From Effrenium voratum (Eukaryota > Sar > Dinophyceae > Suessiales > Symbiodiniaceae): a stretch of DNA of 64,000 bases. This document shows positions 11,233 to 23,253 of the stretch, piece after piece (the stretch's first letter is position 1; each line of letters opens with the position of its first letter). Made by a program: the position numbers and the translations under genes. The stretch covers positions 129,001-193,000 of the forward strand of contig CAUJNA010003324.1 in the NCBI GenBank assembly GCA_963377175.1. The letters are read 5' to 3'. The notes below the pieces were generated by a model. It had not been told where the DNA came from, did no database searches, and saw only the letters and a list, made by a program, of their open reading frames with translations.

Positions 11233-13177
11233 CTGCAAGCAATGTTAAATGCGCTCGAAAAATCAGGCGGACCCACGTATACCACAACGCTTCATAGCTG
11301 CCGCTTTTGCTGCTTTGCCTCGTGATGATATGTAGCACTGTCCCTTGTCAGCACAGCCCAGTGCACTGCTGCAGGCACTATGTTTCGTGTGACGGTATTG
11401 CCTTTGCCGCACGATCCGGACTCATGCAGAGAGCCCTGGATCAGATTGCACATTGCCGAATGCGTCTTGAACAAATTCGGCTTGAATGCTCCTGTTCAAG
11501 CTATCAACTCTCTGAATATGCGTAACGCGCATAATATACATATTATGCCAGAACGATGATGTGAGTAATGAGAACCCATTTCAGGTGGTGCTGGAAGCAG
11601 TAGCCACTTTTGCACGTGCCTCGAGCTTCTGAATTTTCCACAGCAGACTTCTGTGACCTAGCACCAGGCAAAAAACCCCAACTCTCCACACTGAAGTACC
11701 ACAACTCTTCATCATCCAGGATAAATGGCACCACCATCACGTCACATGGCGATTAAGTACAAATTGCCTGTGTCACCTTCAGGGACGGATCGAACAGCTC
11801 GATTTGACAACCGACAGCACGCCTGCTTGGCGTGCTCATAGTGAACCCTCGCTCCTCCGCCTCGAGATAATGCAAACGCAAACATGTGTCTTCTCGCTGT
11901 GTCCTGAGCACCCCCTTCGCCCGATTTCGGCCCCTGAGGTCGTCACCTTTGGGCTAGCTATCCGCCGGCCCAGCGCATCCTGGCGCCCCCATTTCCAACA
12001 ATTATACCCTTAAAGGTGCTCTGCTTGATGGTGAGTGCGTATCCTGCTAGAGGATACTGCCACTCACCCTTATGAAACCTGCGCTCGAGCAATTTCATGG
12101 CAGCTACGCAACTACGGCTGCAACTCTGGAGCCCCAGCCATCCTTCAATCTCTCCAACTTGGAGCCCACGAAACATGCAGGGCAGGCAGTGAAGTACACT
12201 CGTGGCTCTTTGGGCGGTTTTGGTCGAGACTTCAAACCGGCACAAATCGGTACCTGCAAGAGCGCAGACTCAATGCATACTTAAACCGTACCCGGCTTGG
12301 TTGGGACCCGGACCCTTGGCGGCACGGTGCCACTGGCTTTCTGCGGTTGACGAGCTTCGAGATTTACAGCAAGGTGCTGCGAATGTGATCCCAATGCATC
12401 AGATCGGGCGCACGTGTCGAGTGGCGGCTTCTCGGGAGAACCTACCAAGTGTTGACGAACTCATTGACTGACAATGCATCCTATGCGCGCTCTGCAGTGT
12501 ATTGGCTGTATTGGCCCTCGACCCCTCCAGCAAATTTGCAGCAACCCCCTACCAGCTCGTTGATGACAGGGAATTGACTCTGTTCATTGTTGACCAGATG
12601 CCCTTCTGTTGGCAACCTACAACCCAGAGTTTCCATCTCAGTACTTGGCCCTGAAGCGAATGCAGATTCTGCCAATACCAAGATCAGCAGGTTGCCCGCC
12701 TCCTAGAGCAGTGTGGGCCTTGGCAGTGATTGACTCACTCCCTGCACGTTGAGTTGTTGTGTCGTGCCACGTAGATGCTCTTCTCAGACAAGCGGAACAT
12801 TCACAAACTGGCGAAGTGGGCTCCTGCTTGCAAGGATCCTTAGGATCGTGCACCTGGGCAATGTCCTTTCTAGCCAGATCTGATAGTCTTAGTGGTAGCA
12901 GAACCCTGACCATTGACGATTTGAGAGTCGGGCATTCTAGCAAACATAGTGACTAGCAAGCAGCATCAGGGATGTGCACCCAGAGCTTCAATATGGTCAG
13001 TTGCCATGGAATGTCATGGGCATCCCTTCATGGAACATCGAGACCACTGGTCTGGCAATGCTAGACGAGGTGGGTCAAGCCGAGTCATAAGCAATTCTAA
13101 GGTGCGTACACTGCTCCGTGGCTGCCTGCTCGCTGTCAGCTACAGTCGCAACACGAACACGGACGCATGCAAACAAC
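11233..13177. other. No recognisable gene
   Basis: Contains a 117-codon plus-strand frame (12035-12388), rich in Arg, Trp and Leu, without domain or splice signals. Nothing else is supportable. Confidence 0.45.
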
Positions 13178-13480
13178 TCAGGTCAAGGTCAAGGGAACAG
13201 GCACGGACGCATGCACCGGGGCCCAATCATTCCCCCAAGCGTCGGCTCCGAAACAGCTCTCTGAGGGCGCCACCAACTCAGAGAGCCCGGCAGCGGCGAC
13301 TCGTCCATCCAACTCAGAGAGGCTTTGCTTCGGCTCGCCTGCCAAGTGGCACGGTCTCTCACGTCTCTCGCAGCTTGACTTTGCATTCGTCCAGTTTTGC
13401 AATGCCACTCTGCTTTTCAGGCAGCACAAACCGTCCATTGTCCTGGATCAGCTGGGTATTCATCAAGGATGATCTCAACC
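13178..13480 (-). CDS. Candidate coding segment with frame break
   Basis: Two adjacent minus-strand frames both look like protein: LIQDNGRFVLPEKQSGIAKL with DECKVKLRE (about 13360-13470), then GEPKQSLSELDGRVAAAGLS and SCFGADAWGNDW (about 13185-13340). They are out of frame by one base near 13357. No intron of normal size fits between them, so this looks like an eroded gene or a base-calling indel. No family is recognised. Confidence 0.38.
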
Positions 13481-14334
13481 TTGGCGGAACACATCCAGAC
13501 ATCCAGACACAGCAGTCGATGATGCCATATGTGCCACTGCTCTCAGAATGTCCGTTCATGAAACTTAGTCACCATTCAGACCAGCTGGATTGCACAAGGC
13601 CATGCGATAGGTCAAAGCGCGATGTCTTCACCGGAAAAGCATGCTGCTGAGGCCAGGTCTTGATTTGCCGCTGGCCTGTGCAAAACATCCAAGCAATCTG
13701 CGCATCTCTCACAGGCCATTCGCCAACATGGCTGCCTGCTTGAAAAGCAGGAGCAACTTCTTGTCACATATCCCGTTTTGCAGGCTGTCCCAAGTCTGCT
13801 TGTGACCAGAGCTCCTAGTTGATCATGCCAACTTGATGCTCTTCTATTTGAGGGGATGCTGCTTCAAGGCTTCACTGCAGCAGAACAACAAGACGCGCAG
13901 ACCTGCTGGAAGCGTTGCTGTGGATTTGTTTGGGCTTGCGGCATAGCATTACGTCTCTACCACAATCAATTGAGCTGATCACTACCACTTCGTGAGAAAT
14001 CATTGTGAAGTTGCCAAACAAGATCCATTTTGGCCTCCACAGTGTCTTAAATATGCTTCTGCAAACAGGCAAATGGCTTGAACTCCAGGGAGCGTCCATG
14101 AAACAAACACTCCTGAGTGAAGGAGTGCCTAAACAACGAAGCAAAAGCTGTGCCAAGCCTTGGCAAATGCTTCTCCGGCGGAGTGCCTCGCCCACGGCCA
14201 CCTCGTGAAAGCAAGACTTGAGCTTCAACCCCCTCTCCACAGGAGCCTCTCCACATATTTCCCGCGGAACGTCTTTCCGATCAGCGCCCTTTCTTTAGGA
14301 AGCACGGATGAACTGCGTCTGCCTGCTGACCTCT
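13481..14334. other. Mostly unassigned; weak minus-strand coding signal
   Basis: A 122-codon minus-strand frame (13872-14240) includes WILFGNFTMISHEVVVISS, which could be an exon, but boundaries and family cannot be given. Confidence 0.3.
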
Positions 14335-14402
14335 TGGTTGTAGAGACACGTGCGCACGCGCACACAGACACAAACACAAACGCACACAAGCACAAACACA
14401 TG
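14335..14402. repeat. CA-rich simple sequence
   Basis: Impure CACA and ACAAAC runs. No coding or regulatory meaning is evident. Confidence 0.85.
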
Positions 14403-17039
14403 CTAGCAATTCTGGAGCACAGCCCGGAGCTAGAATGGTTGTTGTTCCACTATGAGATCAATTCGCTTCCTTGCGGAACTGCGCATTTGCCCGATTCAAT
14501 CACCTCTCCTGTAAATTTCGGAAAACAACTGTTCCCGCTGCTCTCCCTGAAGTGCTCCTGCTAACATACTGCATAGCAAGATCACATACCAGGCATTTTG
14601 GGACTAACTATTCTAGCCGTCCCTGTCTCCCTTACTTCTACGAGTCCTTCCCTTCCAAAAAAGGTCAACTTGGAACATCAATGGGCCAAAAGCCTAAGCA
14701 CTTGTCAAGGCTTCTCGGGTCCCAGCCTCTGTGTGGCTTCCCCAGCTGCGGGTTGTGACCTGACCGGTATCCTTCCCGGGTAAATATGCCAGAGTCAGGA
14801 ATTGAACGAGCCCGGTCCATGCTAGACATGGCATCAAAGTTCCGTTCGTTACAGGACTCCCAAGCCTCTCAAGCACCATCCGTCGATCTCATGGGCAGGT
14901 CAGCCGCAAAAGCCGAGATGTCGACTCTTCAGCAAGCGCAAGAACTGTGCCGGCCCATCAGGCTCCTGGCACATGCATGGGTCTGCAGAAAGGAACGAGA
15001 GGTGGACTTTCCGTTTCCATCCTCAGCTTCAGCAACGCCCAACAACTGTGACCATCATCTCATGGAGGGAGGAGCCTGCAAATGGCTTGGGGGAAAGCGT
15101 GCTTCCTGCTTGGTCCCTCTCTCCTTGAAGATGTCCTTGCCAGGAGCACGTGCCCGAGTTCGGGCATCGTGCTCCATATGCCACGTGGCAAAATAATTAG
15201 TGGTGTGGAGTCAGTATCCTTGATTGCATGAATTGCAAACTGTATGGATCAAGCATTGGGATATTTGATGCTAGGTAGTCGTGTTTGTCAACCAAATTCG
15301 AATTTCATCAAAAACTAACTTCGGCTGTATGCAGCAATGACTGTCTTTCTCATTTGCTGCTGACGTTGACAAACCAGGTCAGGTTGTTCTGCCGTAGCCA
15401 CATTGCGAGCTGTTAATGATACCACACATCCAAACAAAGGACCATACTGGCGGCGCCAGCGGTTGTGCAAAGCTGAGAGCCAAATGTAGCATGACGACTG
15501 CTTCATCTACCCGGGAAAATGCTCATAAATGCAGCCATTCTTTCAATAGTGCATTCGAGCCACCCTTGCTTTTTGATTGCCAGTCTTTGGCGCGTCACAC
15601 TCGTGCATTGGCCAAGCCCAGTCGAAGCCCTAAATCGAGCCACCGGGCCCTGCTGACATTGCAGCCCGAAGCGCCAAACTTTGGGAGCTTCAGCACACTT
15701 TGACCAACCGTTTGAACACTAACCGCAACAGCTACAACCAGCAAAAGGCTTTTTGAACATCCGTTGATATGTAGCTCACTGGAAGAATTGTATCTCTTTT
15801 GGTGGCCAATGCGGAGTTCCCATCGAATCTCCAAGAGCCCAGCAGGCCACATCTGGGTCAATACAAACAGGCGAGATGCGGACACCTATCGCGAAACAAA
15901 AAAAAAAAAAAAACACTAAGTGATACTGAATGGTATGAGGCTGTGGGTCCGTTGAAGCCACACACCCTCATGCCACAGCCTTTTCTGCCGGCCTGGACTC
16001 GAAGTCTCCAATGACGGTTGAAGATGTTTCTCTGAACCAACTTACTTTCAAAGCCTCATGTGATTTAGCCAATGTTTGGGGAAACGTGTTGGTTGGTAGC
16101 CTATTCTACTTTTTCTGTGCTCCACGCTCTTTGAAGTGCCAGTAGAACATCACATGCTGCTGGTTGCTTGATTGGATCCAAATCCCAGACTGACATGGGA
16201 TGGGATTCGTTTGGGAACCGGTCGTGGGAATAAGAATATTGTATTCCCATTCCTGACCTCTGATGTAATTCTACCTGTAAAGTACAAAATGCGCTCAGGG
16301 TGAGGGCTGTGATCTCAGCACGAAATTCTGCACCTGATGCCGCACAAGTGCGTGCAAAGAAGCTCAGTCACCCCTCTTGTGGCCCATTTGGCCTGAAGTT
16401 CCGGACAACGTCAGCCGCAAACACGGCTTTGTTGCGCATCTAAAGGAGCAAACAACTAAATCCCCCTGCGCCACCTGCATCATTGCCAGGTGGCTTGGAC
16501 AGTCTGTGCGGCAACCGGGGCATACAAACAGCCAAACGACACAGGACTTCTACATACATGTATACATTATATCTCCAGTATCTGCTCAAAGACACGGTGG
16601 GAGAGAGCTCAAAGCCGCGATACTGCCTGCATGTGGGGGCTTGCAAGCTACCCTTCCGCTAGCAACGTAGAGTACAGTATATCCATCAACTTTCAAATCT
16701 CCTTCTGGGGCCGCCCCCCGGCAATTGACAAAGCCTGTCTATAAATGCGCTGCGTCTGACCATGGGGCCCGAGCATTTATAGGATCCTGCCCCTGGCGTG
16801 CGGGGACGTCCAACACTCATCATACCAGCAACGAACATACACAAGAATGCGATTCCTGGTCCGAGCAGCAACATGTACCCTCCCTCCAACAAACATAACA
16901 CCTGTGGGAGGGGTTTCCAGAAGATGTTTTTTCTCTTGGGGGTACCCCGTGTCAGTTGGCGTGTTAGAAGGAGAGAGGGTAAGAGATGTTGTGCTTAGCC
17001 AGGACATTTCAGCAAGGCTCAGGCCAGTCCGCTGTATCA
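14403..17039. other. No recognisable gene; poly-A run
   Basis: Holds a poly-A tract of about 17 at 15897-15913 and a weak B-box-like GTTCAATTCCT on the minus strand near 14800. No exon is supported. Confidence 0.45.
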
Positions 17040-17240
17040 AGGTGTCTGTGTGTGTGTAGTGCAAATTGTGTGTAGTGCAGTGTGGGTGAGTGTGCCCGTG
17101 TGTGTGTGTGGCTGCGCTGCAGTGCGCTGTAATATTGTCTTGCTTTGGTCTTTTTTGGCGCGCGCACACACAATGCATGCCTGTATGTCTGCATGCATGT
17201 ACTGTTATGTAATGTTATGCCATGGATGGTGACTGTGTGT
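17040..17240. repeat. GT-rich simple sequence
   Basis: Alternating purine-pyrimidine (GTGT, TGCATG) sequence, impure. It creates His/Thr-rich frames on the minus strand that should not be read as genes. Confidence 0.85.
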
Positions 17241-17807
17241 GTGGCGCTTGTGATAGTGCGTCTGTTGCGTTGCATGCATGAAGAAGCAGCAGCAGTATGT
17301 TATTTCAATATTCACGAGCGGGGCCCTGATAAAAAAGAGACTTGCTTCATCAGCATGTTCCAACCTTGTCAGGCTGCTGCTAGCACGCAAAACGTGGACA
17401 TTTTCGCGGCGGCCGAACCAACTCATGTCCCATGGTACTGCCCTGTGCCTGGCCATGACCATGCAGCGGCAGGCGATACCCATACGCCTCCAAAGCATTT
17501 GCTCAAAGACTTCGCGGGGAATCGAATTTGAACCAAGTTCGTCCCGTTTAACTCTCGTTTGCAGGGAGACTTTGCTAGTCGCTCTACACTGCTCTGGGGG
17601 CTTGTGTACAAGCCAGTGCGCTTGTCCCAGCCGTAAAGCCTTTGCACACGTTGCATCGCATTCCCGAACTGCCTGTGTGGCATCCAGCACAGCTTCCTGG
17701 CGTGGATACGACTGCTCAAATGTGATTGCTAGGCTTGGCATCCGATTGCCCCTTTTGTGAAGCGTGCAATCCCCCGACCCAGACCTCGCTTGCCACATTT
17801 GTCTCAA
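17205..17807 (-). CDS. 200-codon open frame, function unknown
   Basis: A minus-strand open frame; it begins with TTG and its first ATG is the fourth codon. The first two thirds read like protein (QAVRECDATCAKALRLGQAH, later EVFEQMLWRRMGIACRC). The tail enters low-complexity GT sequence and gives His/Thr runs. No domain is seen. One frame of this length is not far from chance expectation, so treat it as a possible exon or relic. Confidence 0.3.
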   Translation of the reverse strand: MRQMWQARSGSGDCTLHKRGNRMPSLAITFEQSYPRQEAVLDATQAVRECDATCAKALRLGQAHWLVHKPPEQCRATSKVSLQTRVKRDELGSNSIPREVFEQMLWRRMGIACRCMVMARHRAVPWDMSWFGRRENVHVLRASSSLTRLEHADEASLFFIRAPLVNIEITYCCCFFMHATQQTHYHKRHTHSHHPWHNIT

Positions 17808-18099
17808 AAGCTGTCACAACAACAACGTTCCCAAACCACGGCATATTAGATGCGTCTGTGCAAGCCCTGAGTGCGGCCTTGCGATTGCCAGAGGACCACG
17901 GCCTAGCTCCATGGACACGCAATGCCAAGCTTAGGGCTTGGAGCGGCTGACAGTTTGGCTTGCCTAATTTGAACCGTGGCTTCGCGCTCCTTGGGTTACC
18001 CTGTGAGTTTTCCTAATCAAAATCATACACAGGCCTTGCGCGCTGTTTGACTCTTGCATTCTTCAGATGGGGGTTGTCCTATATTCCTTGCCCGGGATT
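17808..18099. other. No recognisable gene
   Basis: Short frames only. Confidence 0.5.
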
Positions 18100-18762
18100 G
18101 GGCCCTTGGGCCGCACTTGCGCGGCACTCGCGCGGACTTGCGCATGCACAGTGGCGCAGAAACTCGTTTTCGTTGACCTCGGCTTGCGGAGTTTTCGTGT
18201 GGATTGCGCGCAAGCTTTTCTGAGCAAAGTGTTTGTCGTTCACACAGCAACCCACAAAGATTCTTCCTCCCAACAATTTTAGGCCAGCAACATACTCTTG
18301 ACCCAACAGAAAGAAAGGACTGCAGGCTCTGCCACACAGCTTGGACAGAGCCTGAAAGAAGGAAAGTGCATGTCGCGGCTGCCTATCCATTACTTGAACC
18401 GCGCCGCTAAGGACATCCGAGACAGCCTGGCTAGACGTGATGTCTTGCTGGGGCTTCTCGTGCTTGCGCGCAACTTGCGCGCGGCTTGCGCGCGGCTTGC
18501 GCGGATTTTGTCGTGTCAGTTGCTGATTGTTGAAGTCATGACCGCGCAGAAGCTTTGGCTTCGTTTAATGTCTGACTGAAGAAAACACCACACCTTTGCA
18601 AACAAGCTTGTGACCTACACATGACCCATTCGAAAAGCACAAGTACAGCAAGAAGATATCACTTCCTTTCATGAAGCTAGGCAACATCAGTACATGAAAC
18701 CCTTCAAAACTGTAACCTTGCGCGTCCCTTGGGCCGCACCTGCGCGCTCCTTGCGCGCGCAC
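18100..18762. repeat. Three clusters of CTTGCGCG-type motif
   Basis: Clusters at about 18105-18145, 18460-18505 and 18718-18762 each carry several copies of cttgcgcg or cttgcgcgcgg in the same orientation, about 10-11 bp apart. They form CpG-rich patches in otherwise ordinary sequence. Confidence 0.8.
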
Positions 18763-18949
18763 AGCTTTTGACAACTTCTACTTCTCCTCGTTCAGCGCTA
18801 ATTAAAGCCGAAGACTGGGGTTTTAGGACGGCCCTCAGACGGCCATCTGGATGTCGTGCAGCACATTGTAGAATTGCCAAGGCTCAGGCTGCAAGGCTTC
18901 GTAGCCTCAGCCGCATTCATGGTTGATGGTGGACAAGTCTGAAGCTCTT

Positions 18950-19290
18950 CAAACATGGCTGACAAGCCCAAGCAATTTTTGCCAGTCAGGGGCCGTCCAG
19001 TGGCTGGTTGCAACGCAACCACTGATAAATGGACTTGAGTTCCTTGACTTTGTGTCTTGAAGGTGAGGGCGGCCAAATAGCCAACAACTTGCCCGGCTAA
19101 GATCCCGCACTCAAAGAAATGGAGCTCGGCGTTAGCTGCCCGTAGGGCACGCCCAACCTTGGACAGGCAGGGCAAGCCACCAACCGCGAGGCAAATGCCA
19201 AATGCAAGCCCTACCGGTGTCAGAAACGGTTGGCAAAACTCCTGACCTTGTTGGAAGACTCCAGGCTTCAATCTGTGCATCTTGTGCCGA
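18950..19290 (-). CDS. Candidate exon, possible membrane segment
   Basis: The minus-strand frame contains LTPVGLAFGICLAVGGLPCL, a hydrophobic run, then KVGRALRAANAELHFFECG, QVVGYLAALTFKTQS and TGKNCLGLSAMFEELQ. Composition is strongly protein-like for over 100 codons. The hydrophobic stretch could be a membrane helix or a buried core. No family is recognised and splice borders are not clear. Downstream codons (18798-18940) look less coherent and may be intron. Confidence 0.42.
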
Positions 19291-20312
19291 ATCTCCAAAT
19301 CAGAGACTGCTCAGGCGAACATCTTTGCGGAGGCCCACAAGTTGCGTTGGCAAGTGCAAATGTTGCTTCCCTCAAAAACATGCATCTATAACAAGGCCCA
19401 ACTCGCACAACCTGGGCAACATCTTGCGTTCAAGCTCATGTTTTCCGCGGCAAGTATCTTAATCCCAGCTCGCACTTCTGATACGCACAAAGCTTGGCAA
19501 TCGTAGTCGGACTTGGGGGCTCTAAGATTGGTCCTGGAGATGCCTTCCTAAACCCGCAGCGAATCCAAGCGCAGCTTGTTATAAGATTGCCACTTCTCGC
19601 GCGTGGTAGATTGCAGGATGCGTCAAACAACAGATCCGTTTTTCCGGTGGGCACTAGCTCAGCTCACAACATTGGCTTCAGAAAGCTGCTCCACCTAAAC
19701 AAAGCCAGGCTTAGCTGTACAAGTTTGCCCCCTCCAGGGTATTCACGAATTGGCTACACGGGCTCTCTGCAAGACTTTGCCACCGAGCAGCGAGGTCGTC
19801 GACGCTAGCGTGGCAGTGCTCGCAGCCATCATCTGGCTTAGTTGCATTCATGCTGTGGCACCCACTTTCAGGGTCGCATGCAACATGAGGCCACGCAACC
19901 TGCCTGCCCAGGAACTAAGTACTTCTCCGGCCGCGCGCAAAGATGTCCCCCTCAGCGTGACAAGCTAAAATGCATGGGAACGTGTGCCCTTGCTACACCA
20001 ATAATAGCACCGCATTCTTGTTTCCTTACTGGATGTACCGCGCAACATATACATCGGGCACTGCCTTGAAACTCTCGAAATCAAAACTCGAGAAGCTGCC
20101 TACGCCTGACTGCCTCGCAGAGTCCCGGGCTCGTGCAGGCCTCCTTTCCTGGGCTGATGTGGGCCTGCCAAGACAGCACAGCCGTGACCAAAGCCAAAGC
20201 CATTGCTCGGACATCGCCAGAAGTGCAAGTCAACAAACAAAAGTCATAAATCCAACCAATCGAGACCTAACCTCCGAAATGTCCCTGCAAATCAGCAAAA
20301 GTTCCAAGGTTG
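19291..20312. other. No recognisable gene
   Basis: Open frames on both strands near 19440-19800 are equally plausible and cannot be separated. Nothing else seen before the zinc-knuckle array. Confidence 0.45.
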
Positions 20313-20621
20313 TACGGGCAAACGGCAGAGCTGCCTGTGAAAAAATGCGGGACAAACATCGCTCGCAATCGCAAGACACGTGCACTGCAATGAACAAAAC
20401 AACGTCCAGCCTCTACATGGCGGGCGTATAACGGCATATAGGCCGAATCCACACCGTTTTGCGAGCGAAGTGCTGGCAAATGTCTGTAGAGTCGTGTGCC
20501 GGTCAAAATGGAGTCCGTGGGCAGCCCAGGGCGACCCAATGGCTGTACACTGCACAAAGCACAAGGTCACCTTCTGCCCTGACCCCAAAGCTGATACATC
20601 ATGTCAGCTGCTTAAACAAAA

Positions 20622-21152
20622 CTACGGCCCCTCCAGAGTGACACGCGCGTAACCCAGGCGCAGCTTGCGAATGACGCTGCAATCCTCCAGTTCCGCCTTC
20701 TTCTGAAGCTTTTCCAGCTGAAGCTTATCCAGGTAAGCTCCCATATCGCGCTTGCGCTCCAGAGCTGCAATGTCCCGCAACTTCTTCTCCAGCTTCCTCA
20801 CCTCTCGCTCCTCCATCTCGGTGAGTGACAGCTCTGATGGATCCAACCGGTTCACAGCCGGCTTTGGCTGGCTGCGCTGGCTGCGCTGGCTGTACTGGCT
20901 ATGCTGGCTTCGCCTTGAATCGAAGCTCGACGCCGCAGTGTCTGCCGCGCTCACCTCTGAGGATGTGCTCTGAGAGTCATCCAACTTGGCAGCATTCTTT
21001 GCTGCGTTCGAGGCCCGCTTTGGGCAGGACTTGATGCTATGGCCCACTGCCTTGCAGTAGCTGCATTCTCGCACGAATGGCAACGTGCAGGCAGCTGCCG
21101 CATGTCCGCTGCGGTTGCACCGCAAGCAAACTGTCCTGCTGCAAGCATCCAT
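20622..21152 (-). CDS. CCHC zinc-knuckle protein, copy 1
   Basis: A complete intronless gene of 176 codons, ATG to TAG. Two CCHC zinc knuckles (C-x2-C-x4-H-x4-C) lie at residues 10-23 (CLRCNRSGHAAAAC) and 31-44 (CSYCKAVGHSIKSC), implying single-stranded nucleic acid binding. A Ser-rich linker (about 58-95) carries an RSQ tripeptide run. The acidic-basic C-terminal part (about 110-165) has the pattern KKLRDIAALE...LDKLQLEKLQKKAELE, which resembles the C-terminal motif of eIF2A and PYM-type translation factors. That likeness is from memory of the motif and is not a search result. Eighteen bases upstream of the ATG is a pyrimidine-rich cattctag, a candidate trans-splice acceptor. Cellular role unknown; an RNA-linked function is an inference. 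It carries Ser in KRASNAAK and Tyr in MGAYLDK. Confidence 0.85.
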   Translation of the reverse strand: MDACSRTVCLRCNRSGHAAAACTLPFVRECSYCKAVGHSIKSCPKRASNAAKNAAKLDDSQSTSSEVSAADTAASSFDSRRSQHSQYSQRSQRSQPKPAVNRLDPSELSLTEMEEREVRKLEKKLRDIAALERKRDMGAYLDKLQLEKLQKKAELEDCSVIRKLRLGYARVTLEGP

Positions 21153-21169
21153 GATTGATGAGAGTCGGG

Positions 21170-21185
21170 GCTAGAATGAGGCTAA
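21170..21185 (-). promoter_or_regulatory. Candidate trans-splice acceptor before copy 1
   Basis: Minus-strand cctcattctag ends at 21171, 18 nt before the ATG. The same acceptor-like tract precedes copies 2-4 at the same distance. Dinoflagellate mRNAs usually gain a 22-nt spliced leader at such AGs. That it is used here is inferred, not shown. Confidence 0.4.
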
Positions 21186-21679
21186 GCGTGGCACATGCTC
21201 AAGCCGAAACATGCATCCGTCGGCCATCAATACTTGAGTCAACCATCGCGCTCAATTGCATGTTCAACATAAACAATTCTACACCACGACGCCCTGAAAT
21301 ACTTCAGGAGGTCCAATTAGTACTACCATTGGTTGCCATGACATTTATATAGTCTCAAACAAAAGGCACAATACGGGCACATGGCAGTGCTGCCTGTGAG
21401 AAATGCGGGACAAACATCGCTCGCAATCGCAAGACACGTGCACTGCAATGAACAAAACAACGTCCAGCCTCTACATGGCGGGCGTATAACGGCATATAGG
21501 CCGAATCCACACCGTTTTGCGAGCGAAGTGCTGGCAAATGTCTGTAGAGTCGTGTGCCGGTCAAAATGGAGTCCGTGGGCAGCCCAGGGCGACCCAATGG
21601 CTGTACACTGCACAAAGCACAAGGTCACCTTCTGCCCTGACCCCAAAGCTGATACATCATGTCAGCTGCTTAAACAAAA

Positions 21680-22201
21680 CTACGGCCCCTCCAGAGTGAC
21701 ACGTGCGTAACCCAGGCGCAGCTTGCGAATGACGCTGCAATCCTCCAGTTCCGCCTTCTTCTGAAGCTTTTCCAGCTGAAGCTTATCCAGGTAAGCTCCC
21801 ATATCGCGCTTGCGCTCCAGAGCTGCAATGTCCCGCAACTTCTTCTCCAGCTTCCTCACCTCTCGCTCCTCCATCTCGGTGAGTGACAGCTCTGATGGAT
21901 CCAACCGGTTCACAGCCGGCTTTGGCTGGCTGCGCTGGCTGTACTGGCTATGCTGGCTTCGCCTTGAATCGAAGCTCGACGCCGCAGTGTCTGCCGCGCT
22001 CACCTCTGAGGATGTGCTCTGAGAGTCATCCAACTTGGCAGCATTCTTTGCTGCGTTCGCAGCCCGCTTTGGGCAGGACTTGATGCTATGGCCCACTGCC
22101 TTGCAGTAGCTGCATTCTCGCACGAATGGCAACGTGCAGGCAGCTGCCGCATGTCCGCTGCGGTTGCACCGCAAGCAAACTGTCCTGCTGCAAGCATCCA
22201 T
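21680..22201 (-). CDS. CCHC zinc-knuckle protein, copy 2
   Basis: 173 codons. Same architecture as copy 1: both zinc knuckles intact, Ser-rich linker, charged C-terminal helix and terminal TLEGP. It lacks one RSQ tripeptide (9 bp) and has Ala in KRAANAAK, features it shares with copy 4. It keeps Tyr in MGAYLDK, which it shares with copy 1. The frame is fully open and all differences are in-frame, consistent with a working gene. Confidence 0.85.
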   Translation of the reverse strand: MDACSRTVCLRCNRSGHAAAACTLPFVRECSYCKAVGHSIKSCPKRAANAAKNAAKLDDSQSTSSEVSAADTAASSFDSRRSQHSQYSQRSQPKPAVNRLDPSELSLTEMEEREVRKLEKKLRDIAALERKRDMGAYLDKLQLEKLQKKAELEDCSVIRKLRLGYARVTLEGP

Positions 22202-22722
22202 GACTGATGAGAGTCGGGGCTAGAATGAGGCTAAGCGTGGCACATGCTCAAGCCGAAACATGCATCCGTCGGCTATCCATGCTTAGTCAGCCATCGCGCT
22301 CAATTGCATATTCAACACAAACAATTCTTCACCATGACGCCCTCAAACACTTCAGGAGGTCCAATCAGTCTACCATTGGTTGCCATGACACTTACTCTCA
22401 CACAGAAGGCGCAATACGGGCAAATGGTAGTGCTGCCTGTGAAAAAAGCGGGACTAACATCGCTCGCAATCGCAAGACACGTGCACTGCAATGAACAAAA
22501 CAACGTCCAGCCTCTACATGGCGGGCGTAAAACGGCATATAGGCCGAATCCACACCGTTTTGCGAGCGAAGTGCTGGCAAATGTCTGTAGAGGCGTGTGC
22601 CGGTCAAAATGGAGTCCGTGGGCAGCCCAGGGCGACCCAATGGCTGTACACTGCACAAAGCACAAGGTCACCTTCTGCCCTGACCCCAAAGCTGATACAT
22701 CATGTCAGCTGCTTAAACAAAA

Positions 22723-23253
22723 CTACGGCCCCTCCAGAGTGACACGCGCGTAACCCAGGCGCAGCTTGCGAATGACGCTGCAATCCTCCAGTTCCGCCTT
22801 CTTCTGAAGCTTTTCCAGCTGAAGCTTATCCAGGTGAGCTCCCATATCGCGCTTGCGCTCCAGAGCTGCAATGTCCCGCAACTTCTTCTCCAGCTTCCTC
22901 ACCTCTCGCTCCTCCATCTCGGTGAGTGACAGCTCTGATGGATCCAACCGGTTCACAGCCGGCTTTGGCTGGCTGCGCTGGCTGCGCTGGCTGTACTGGC
23001 TATGCTGGCTTCGCCTTGAATCGAAGCTCGACGCCGCAGTGTCTGCCGCGCTCACCTCTGAGGATGTGCTCTGAGAGTCATCCAACTTGGCAGCATTCTT
23101 TGCTGCGTTCGAGGCCCGCTTTGGGCAGGACTTGATGCTATGGCCCACTGCCTTGCAGTAGCTGCATTCTCGCACGAATGGCAACGTGCAGGCAGCTGCC
23201 GCATGTCCGCTGCGGTTGCACCGCAAGCAAACTGTCCTGCTGCAAGCATCCAT
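22723..23253 (-). CDS. CCHC zinc-knuckle protein, copy 3
   Basis: 176 codons, a near-identical partner of copy 1 (2101 bp away), with the same RSQ count, the same KRASNAAK and the same upstream spacer. It differs by His for Tyr in MGAHLDK, a change it shares with copy 4. Knuckle cysteines and histidines are all present. Confidence 0.85.
   Translation of the reverse strand: MDACSRTVCLRCNRSGHAAAACTLPFVRECSYCKAVGHSIKSCPKRASNAAKNAAKLDDSQSTSSEVSAADTAASSFDSRRSQHSQYSQRSQRSQPKPAVNRLDPSELSLTEMEEREVRKLEKKLRDIAALERKRDMGAHLDKLQLEKLQKKAELEDCSVIRKLRLGYARVTLEGP

Noticed and set aside
17515..17590. tRNA-like B box (ggttcaaattcg) on the minus strand
   Set aside because: No cloverleaf can be formed and the stretch lies inside a 200-codon frame; a chance match is more likely.
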